Shown here one piece after another: positions 6,509-10,392 of a stretch of DNA of 10,392 bases. The notes beneath the pieces are model-generated. The model did no database searches, was not told the origin of the DNA, and saw nothing but the letters and a program-made list of their open reading frames with translations. The stretch covers positions 1 to 10,392 of the forward strand of contig DAOVIP010000028.1 in NCBI GenBank assembly GCA_030671465.1, given 5' to 3'. Numbering within the stretch: the stretch's first letter is position 1; each line of letters begins with the position of its first letter. Source of the stretch: Candidatus Aminicenantota bacterium (lineage in GTDB: Bacteria; Acidobacteriota; Aminicenantia; UBA2199). Made by a program: the position numbers and the translations under genes.

Positions 6509-7197
6509 TTAAAACTTTCTTTTTCTAGATTTTTTAACATGTTGTATAACAGCTTCTCTTCCGGGGGAATAATGATCCGGCTGTTTTTTTGGGTTTGATA
6601 ATCCCTTTTGATCACATTCAAATTAACATTGAACCCAAGTTTTTTGAAGGCTTTTACCACTTTCGGATTTCCCCTGATAAGCGATTCATAGCTGATTACT
6701 ATATTTTTGGGGATATTTTCATGGGCAGCAACCAGTGCATTGTTGTTTTCAAACCAGTTCAGTTTGAATTGTGATATCCCCCTTCTCAACATACTGGATT
6801 TGACATCACTTGGGTCTCTGAAAATAAATACCACTCGCATTTTTTTGGCAATATGCCGATAAAAGAATATAGAGGGAATATGTACGATTTTTAGTCCGGT
6901 TAAACCTTTGGGTTCATTCAATTTTCGGATTATTTTGTTTAATTCCTGGATATTTTCCACTGTCATTGCTTTTTCAATTAATTTTTTTTCCAGTTCCTTG
7001 GCGATTGATAGTTCAAAGTAACCTTCTTTATTGTATTCATCGGCTCCCAGATCAGAGGGGAACTGTACCCCCGCACTCTCCAGTAATTGGCAGGCGAGTG
7101 ATGTACCGCTCCTGGGATGTCCAGCCACGAATATTCCATTTTGCAAAACAACGGGTTGAATTTCACTTTGAGAGTTCTTTTTTTTTGCTGGTGCCAA
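6505..7197 (-). CDS. Sulfotransferase family protein (short form)
   Basis: This 230-residue cytoplasmic protein has the PAPS-dependent sulfotransferase signatures. The 5'-phosphosulfate loop is G-H-P-R-S-G-T-S-L-A-C-Q-L-L (26-39). The 3'-phosphate motif is F-R-D-P-S-D-V-K-S-S-M-L-R-R-G (126-140). Then come I-S-Y-E-S-L (168-173) and the G-N-P-K-V-V-K-A-F-K-K-L-G-F helix. The family transfers sulfate from PAPS to glycans, lipids or small molecules; the acceptor cannot be read here. At 230 residues it is a compact member. It begins with TTG (7197), and a perfect AGGAGG five bases upstream makes this the clear start. The product begins M-A-P-A-K-K-K. It is the first gene of a two-gene unit with DUF3467. 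Confidence 0.8.
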   Translation of the reverse strand: MAPAKKKNSQSEIQPVVLQNGIFVAGHPRSGTSLACQLLESAGVQFPSDLGADEYNKEGYFELSIAKELEKKLIEKAMTVENIQELNKIIRKLNEPKGLTGLKIVHIPSIFFYRHIAKKMRVVFIFRDPSDVKSSMLRRGISQFKLNWFENNNALVAAHENIPKNIVISYESLIRGNPKVVKAFKKLGFNVNLNVIKRDYQTQKNSRIIIPPEEKLLYNMLKNLEKESFK

Positions 7198-7202
7198 TTT
7201 TT

Positions 7203-7208
7203 CCTCCT
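7203..7208 (-). promoter_or_regulatory. Shine-Dalgarno AGGAGG supporting a TTG start
   Basis: The minus strand reads AGGAGG, five A residues, TTG. The GGAGGAAAAA block is identical to that before the CARDB gene, and this is the basis for choosing TTG 7197. Confidence 0.85.
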
Positions 7209-7264
7209 ATTGGTCATCTCTTGTTCAATTGTGGATGTCAAACCAAAAACTTGGAGTAATAGTT

Positions 7265-7273
7265 ATTATAACA
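7265..7273 (-). promoter_or_regulatory. Extended -10 promoter of the sulfotransferase-DUF3467 operon
   Basis: The minus strand reads TG-T-TATAAT, an extended -10 with a perfect hexamer. No good -35 is visible, as often tolerated for extended -10 promoters. The predicted start near 7258 gives a leader of about 60 bases. The core GTTAT-T-ATAAC (7262-7272) is itself palindromic, echoing the promoter at 9285. Confidence 0.45.
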
Positions 7274-7336
7274 CATTTTAAGCGCTGTTTTTAATTTTGG
7301 TCTGGCTTTTCTCTGCGATGAGGTGAATGGATGAAA

Positions 7337-7365
7337 TTGACATTTGCCGGATTATTGTTTAAAAT
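7337..7365 (+). promoter_or_regulatory. Strong sigma70 promoter giving a leaderless nusG-paralog mRNA
   Basis: A perfect TTGACA (7337-7342), a 17-base spacer and TAAAAT (7360-7365). The start site expected about seven bases downstream coincides with the A of the ATG at 7372. An in-frame TAA lies within the -10 box (7360-7362), so no longer N-terminus is possible from an ATG upstream. Confidence 0.65.
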
Positions 7366-7371
7366 TCAAAA

Positions 7372-7890
7372 ATGGACCTGTCGAAAAATTCCAATTGGTT
7401 TATTATCAATACCAAACCCAAACAGGAATTCATTGCAGAGAAGAATCTTAAATTACTCGGAATTGATGTCTATCTTCCCATATACCTCAAAAAAGTAAAA
7501 AAAGACAAGGCCAAAATAGATATTATTGCGCCACTGTTCAGTGGGTATCTTTTTTCAAAATTTTCAATCCCCAACTCCTATCACAAGGTGAAGTATACCC
7601 GGGGGGTTAAAATGGTTTTGGGTAGCAAAGATTATTTGTGGACCATCGGACAGGACCGGGTATTGGATATCAAATTGAGAGAAAAGAATGGAGTTGTGAT
7701 ACTGAAGAAGAGGATAGAACATTTTAGAAAGGGTGATCGAATCACCATTGATGAAGGTGCATTTGATGGCTGGGAAGGTATATTTTATGAAGAGTTGCCG
7801 GATAGGGATCGGGCCATCATTATGCTGACCAATGTAAAATTCTCCAGTAAATTGATTGTTCCCAAAAAATACCTGGTATTGAATCGTTGA
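7372..7890 (+). CDS. NusG/RfaH-type specialised transcription antitermination factor
   Basis: The 172-residue product has a NusG N-terminal (NGN) domain at about 8-105: N-W-F-I-I-N-T-K-P-K-Q-E-F-I-A-E-K-N-L, then D-V-Y-L-P-I-Y, then P-L-F-S-G-Y-L-F and Y-T-R-G-V-K. A short linker leads to a KOW domain at about 118-170 (F-R-K-G-D-R-I-T-I-D-E-G-A-F-D-G-W-E-G-I-F). The two-domain length, the K-P-K-Q-E and P-L-F-x-G-Y-L-F motifs and the location at the head of a polysaccharide-type locus match the RfaH/UpxY/LoaP class of paralogs, not housekeeping NusG. That class binds RNA polymerase at specific pause sites and suppresses termination in long surface-polysaccharide operons. A candidate target lies at 9369-9380. 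It has no Shine-Dalgarno sequence. The next gene follows 38 bases later. Confidence 0.85.
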   Translation: MDLSKNSNWFIINTKPKQEFIAEKNLKLLGIDVYLPIYLKKVKKDKAKIDIIAPLFSGYLFSKFSIPNSYHKVKYTRGVKMVLGSKDYLWTIGQDRVLDIKLREKNGVVILKKRIEHFRKGDRITIDEGAFDGWEGIFYEELPDRDRAIIMLTNVKFSSKLIVPKKYLVLNR

Positions 7891-7922
7891 TCACCCAAGT
7901 CTTTGATATTGACTAACAGAAT

Positions 7923-7927
7923 AGGAG
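7923..7927 (+). promoter_or_regulatory. Shine-Dalgarno-like AGGAG before the phosphodiesterase gene
   Basis: AGGAG lies one base before ATG 7929, which is too close, and six bases before the ATC codon at 7934 in the coding frame. It shows translation is meant to begin hereabouts but does not settle the start codon. Confidence 0.5.
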
Positions 7928-7928
7928 C

Positions 7929-9235
7929 ATGAAATCATTTTTGGAAAAAGTCATAAGAAACTGGTCATAATTGGGATTGATGGAGCTCCTTTTGAATTAA
8001 TTCAAACTTATATCAAATCTGGGATTATGCCGCATCTCAGGGAAATTATTGGGAAGGGAAAAATGGTCCCCATGTGTGTCCCCCTTCCAGAAATTTCCTC
8101 GGTATCATGGTCCAGTTTCATGACCGGTGCAAACCCAGGAGAACATGGAATTTTTGGTTTTGTGGATATGATGAATGGAAGTTACCAGTATCGTTTTCCT
8201 GATTTTAGAGATTTACAGATTCCCCCTTTTTTCGATGAACTGGGAAAACGGAAAATCAGGTCGGTGATTATTAATCTACCCTCAACCTATCCGGCCAGAA
8301 AAATTCCCGGGGTATTGATTTCCGGATTTGTAGTACCGGATTTGAAAAGAGCGGTATATCCTGAGTATTATCTGGAAGTTTTAAAGAAATTCGGTTATGA
8401 AGTGGATGTTGATGCTACCAAAGGGAAAGACCGAAAAATGGAATTACTCTCGGACTTACATTATACCCTTCAGGTTCGGAAACAATTGGCAGATTTCATC
8501 TGGAACCGGGAGAATTGGGATCTTTTCATGTTTACCATTACCGGAACCGATCGCCTACACCATTTCTTTTTCGATGCCTATTCCGACCCATCCCATCAAT
8601 TTCATCATGAATTTAAGAAGTATTATGAGGAGGTCGATAATATCATTGGTGACTTTTTTGAAAAAATTGAGAGAAAGGACGAATTTGAGTTCATTCTACT
8701 TTCAGATCATGGATTTGTGGACATCAATCAGGAAGTCTATATCAATCCCATATTAAAACAAAATGGATATTTCAGTACCGACACCTTTGACGTTACTTCC
8801 CTGGAGGATATGACCGAACAATCCAAAGCCTTTGCCCTTGATCCTTCCCGGATATATATTCATTTGAGGGACAAATTTCCCAGAGGAAAAGTAAATCAAA
8901 ATGATTATTATCGGATACGTCGGGAAATAAAAAACCTTTTCCAAGAATACCGGATTGGAAAAGATAAGGTTTTCAGAAAAGTTTTTTTCAAAGAAGAAAT
9001 ATATAGCGGCAAGTTTCTTGATCATGCTCCGGATATTGTGTTGCTTTCCCAACATGGATTTGACTTGAAAGCAGGATTAAAAAAGAGAATTGAACATGAT
9101 GACACCCATTTTAAGGGGATGCATTCCTTTGATAATGCTTTCTTCTATTCCTCACAGGCCGGGTTATTATCGGATAAAATGTCCATTTTTGATGTCAAAA
9201 AGCATATTTTTAGGTTATTACAGGTTAAAATTTAA
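7929..9235 (+). CDS. Type I phosphodiesterase/nucleotide pyrophosphatase-like (alkaline-phosphatase superfamily); 5' end frameshifted or non-canonical start
   Basis: The coding frame runs from about 7934 to the TAA at 9233. It encodes K-K-L-V-I-I-G-I-D-G-A-P-F-E-L-I, where the Asp (codon 7979) is the usual first metal ligand. After M-P-H-L (ATG 8027, numbered 1 here) come I-S-S-V-S-W-S-S-F-M-T-G-A-N-P-G-E-H-G-I (23-42, nucleophile region), T-G-T-D-R-L-H-H (172-179), L-S-D-H-G-F (225-230) and D-D-T-H-F-K-G-M-H-S (358-367). These are the metal-binding Asp/His set of the superfamily (COG3379-like phosphohydrolases). The substrate is unknown; hydrolysis of a nucleotide-sugar or polysaccharide-linked phosphodiester is plausible from context. 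Starting at 8027 would delete the first strand and a metal ligand. No ATG, GTG or TTG exists between the in-frame TAG at 7922 and 8027. The ATG at 7929 is in another frame and meets TAA after 13 codons (7968). Confidence 0.75.
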
Positions 9236-9284
9236 AAAAATTCCTATTTCAAGCCAGCCACCAGCCATTCCATGTTTTTTTTTA

Positions 9285-9307
9285 TGTTATAATATATACA
9301 TTATAAC
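9285..9307 (+). promoter_or_regulatory. Extended -10 promoter inside an AT-rich palindrome
   Basis: TG-T-TATAAT (9285-9293) is an extended -10 with no convincing -35. It forms the left arm of a perfect inverted repeat, GTTATAAT-6 bases-ATTATAAC (9286-9307), so the predicted start near 9300 lies in the right arm. This is operator-like geometry. Flanking AAGCCAG (9251-9257) and CTGGCTT (9307-9313) are also complementary. The downstream sulfotransferase leader would be about 80 bases. Confidence 0.45.
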
Positions 9308-9337
9308 TGGCTTTTTGAGATCCGTAGTCAGAAAAAG

Positions 9338-9369
9338 CGTTCAATGTCTGCCTGGCACAAATCTGAACG
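9338..9369 (+). repeat. Inverted repeat in the sulfotransferase leader, directly before the ops-like site
   Basis: CGTTCA (9338-9343) and TGAACG (9364-9369) are perfect complements around a 20-base loop that contains TGCC-T-GGCA. The right arm ends on the first G of the ops-like motif. The layout resembles the stem-loop preceding ops in JUMPstart sequences. Confidence 0.4.
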
Positions 9370-9380
9370 GCGGTAGCTTA
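9369..9380 (+). promoter_or_regulatory. ops/JUMPstart-like RfaH pause and recruitment site
   Basis: The sequence is GGCGGTAGCTTA. The E. coli ops element, as I recall it, is GGCGGTAGCGTG, so 10 of 12 positions agree, including the whole GGCGGTAGC core with its GC-GGTA-GC mini-hairpin. It lies in a transcribed leader, on the coding strand, downstream of an RfaH-like gene and at the head of polysaccharide-type genes. It ends one base before ATG 9382, where a Shine-Dalgarno would normally lie. Confidence 0.5.
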
Positions 9381-9381
9381 A

Positions 9382-10260
9382 ATGGACATAAGAAGAATTG
9401 AAAAACCGGTTGTCATTGTGGGAACCGGAAGAAGTGGCTCAACGATTTTCCAAAGAATTCTTTCGGAGCATCCCCGGGTTTCATGGTTATCCGGGATCTC
9501 CAATAAATTTCCAGCCTTACCTGCATTAAACAAGTTGGTGATGAAAGCCGTTTCAATCCCGGTTATGGGGCGCGGTATAAGAAAGGTGCTAAAGCCGAGT
9601 GAAGCTTATTACTTTTGGGAACAATATGTTAAGGGCTTTCATCTTCCCTGCAGAGATTTATTGGCTGATGATGTGACTCTTGCCGCTAAGGAAAATATTC
9701 ACCGGGCCATGATAAAAGTCATTACGGCGAAGCGAAACCGGCTCTTGCTTAAAATAACCGGATGGCCCCGAATTGGATTTCTGAAGGAGATTTTTCCCAA
9801 TGCAAAATTTGTTCATATTATTCGAGATGGACGAGCTGTGGTGAATTCCATGTTACATGTAGATTGGTGGTGGGGCTGGCGCGGTCCAACCAACTGGAGA
9901 TGGGGGGAGCTGCCCCGAAAATATAAAGATGAATGGGAGTTCCATCAGCGTTCTTTTCTGGCACTTGCGGCCATTGAATGGAAAATGCTTATGGATGCTT
10001 TTGATCGGGCCAAAGAATCTCTTCCGGTTGAGGATATTTTGGAAATCAGATATGAAGACCTCTGTCATCAACCTGATCTTATTTTGGGAAATGTTTTGGA
10101 GTTTTGTGAATTGAAGGGGTGCAGGCGATTCGATAGAGCGATCAGCAGAATTAATATTCAAAATAGAAATTTCAAATGGGAAGAGGACTTAACTGAAAAT
10201 CAAAAATCGATCCTGCGAGAGGTTTTAAAAGAATATTTGATTCGATACGGTTATGGATGA
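9382..10260 (+). CDS. Sulfotransferase family protein (Sulfotransfer_3-like)
   Basis: This 292-residue protein carries the PAPS-binding 5'-phosphosulfate loop V-G-T-G-R-S-G-S-T-I-F-Q-R-I-L (13-27). The 3'-phosphate motif is H-I-I-R-D-G-R-A-V-V-N-S-M (145-157), and I-R-Y-E-D-L (222-227) lies near the C-terminus. A Trp-rich insert (162-174, D-W-W-W-G-W-R-G and N-W-R-W) may form the acceptor pocket. It differs clearly from the 230-residue sulfotransferase at 7197-6505, so the two are probably not recent duplicates. Position between the phosphodiesterase and a glycosyltransferase suggests sulfation of an exported glycan, by inference. The ATG at 9382 directly follows an in-frame TAA (9379-9381), so the start is bounded. 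No Shine-Dalgarno is present; the ops-like motif occupies its place. The TGA stop is 25 bases before the next gene. Confidence 0.85.
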   Translation: MDIRRIEKPVVIVGTGRSGSTIFQRILSEHPRVSWLSGISNKFPALPALNKLVMKAVSIPVMGRGIRKVLKPSEAYYFWEQYVKGFHLPCRDLLADDVTLAAKENIHRAMIKVITAKRNRLLLKITGWPRIGFLKEIFPNAKFVHIIRDGRAVVNSMLHVDWWWGWRGPTNWRWGELPRKYKDEWEFHQRSFLALAAIEWKMLMDAFDRAKESLPVEDILEIRYEDLCHQPDLILGNVLEFCELKGCRRFDRAISRINIQNRNFKWEEDLTENQKSILREVLKEYLIRYGYG

Positions 10261-10285
10261 TTTTTTTAAATACGTATATTGATCT

Positions 10286-10392
10286 ATGAAGCACTTACTG
10301 ATATCGTCCGGAATTTTTCCTCCGGAAACCGGTGGCCCCGGGACATATGTTGAGGCTTTCGGGTATTGGTTGCAGAAAAAAAAATATAATAT
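10286..10392 (+). CDS. Glycosyltransferase, GT4-type N-terminus (3' partial)
   Basis: Thirty-five codons are visible before the window ends. M-K-H-L-L-I-S-S-G-I-F-P-P-E-T-G-G-P-G-T-Y-V is the classic opening of GT4/GT-B glycosyltransferases: a first beta strand, then F-P-P-E-x-G-G-P acceptor-side loop, then an amphipathic helix. The family adds sugars from nucleotide donors during polysaccharide or LPS synthesis. It lies 25 bases after the sulfotransferase stop with no terminator and no clear Shine-Dalgarno, so it is probably in the same operon. A TATATT at 10275-10280 could also serve as a -10 for a leaderless start, but no -35 supports it. Confidence 0.75.
   Translation, partial: MKHLLISSGIFPPETGGPGTYVEAFGYWLQKKKYN

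Noticed and set aside
7331..7500. Short plus-strand ORF (M-K-L-T-F-A-G...) with GAGGTG upstream
   Set aside because: It overlaps the NusG-like gene out of frame, its protein looks like random Arg/Pro/Ile-rich sequence, and the strong promoter at 7337-7365 starts inside it.
7621..7627. GGTAGC inside the NusG-like gene (and at 3569) as additional ops sites
   Set aside because: Only the hexamer matches, without the GGCGGTAGC core, and both lie within coding sequence.
8027..8029. ATG 8027 as the true start of the phosphodiesterase
   Set aside because: It would remove the conserved LVIIGIDGA strand and its metal-binding Asp, which are encoded in the same frame just upstream.
9275..9283. Run of nine T as an intrinsic terminator of the phosphodiesterase gene
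   Set aside because: No GC-rich stem precedes it; the upstream CAGCCACCAGCCATTCC does not pair with itself.
9090..9401. 103-codon plus-strand ORF bridging the phosphodiesterase end and the sulfotransferase leader
   Set aside because: It is an out-of-frame shadow of the phosphodiesterase that runs through a palindromic promoter region; its composition shows no domain.

Overview
This is an A+T-rich (about 40% G+C by eye), densely coded bacterial stretch with short intergenic gaps. It contains no rRNA, tRNA, CRISPR array or insertion sequence that I can see. A RodZ-type cell-shape protein, Sec-type signal peptides and an AmgK-like cell-wall sugar kinase suggest a Gram-negative-type rod. The mix of KNH/CARDB surface modules, stand-alone sulfotransferases and COG3379-like phosphohydrolases recalls Acidobacteriota/Aminicenantes or Calditrichota/KSB1-like lineages. 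That placement is an impression and was not computed.

Layout. (1) 2-724 (+) is the 3' end of a repetitive secreted protein made of Kre9/KNH-like beta-sandwich modules. After its stop, 725-893 keeps frame-scrambled traces of a further module, so the 3' end looks eroded. (2) 2669-895 (-) is a two-gene operon, rodZ followed by a helical-repeat protein of unknown role, joined by an ATGA overlap. (3) 2855-3736 (+) is a five-helix membrane protein of unknown function. It abuts, stop codon to stop codon, (4) 5164-3737 (-), a secreted CARDB-domain protein that ends in two copies of a module with two conserved cysteines. (5) 5305-6201 (+) is an APH-fold, AmgK-like kinase. (6) 7197-6239 (-) is a sulfotransferase overlapping a DUF3467 gene. 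(7) 7372 to the window end (+) looks like the start of a surface-polysaccharide locus: a NusG/RfaH-type elongation-factor paralog, an alkaline-phosphatase-superfamily phosphodiesterase, a second sulfotransferase, and the first 35 codons of a GT4-type glycosyltransferase.

How they fit together. The most interesting signal lies just upstream of the second sulfotransferase. An extended -10 promoter sits inside an AT-rich palindrome, followed by an inverted repeat and then GGCGGTAGCTTA, which closely resembles the enterobacterial ops/JUMPstart pause element recognised by RfaH. It ends one base before the ATG, and the gene has no Shine-Dalgarno sequence. A gene for an RfaH-like protein lies 1.5 kb upstream on the same strand. 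Together these suggest a specialised processive antitermination system, possibly also activating translation, that controls the polysaccharide genes continuing past the window.

Two initiation modes are visible. Two minus-strand genes have a GGAGGAAAAA leader next to ATG or TTG. The rodZ and nusG-paralog genes, and perhaps the kinase, instead have a -10 box only about 6-10 bases before the ATG and no Shine-Dalgarno, as expected of leaderless mRNAs. The phosphodiesterase gene has no conventional start codon in the frame that encodes its first metal ligand, which implies a frameshift at its 5' end.
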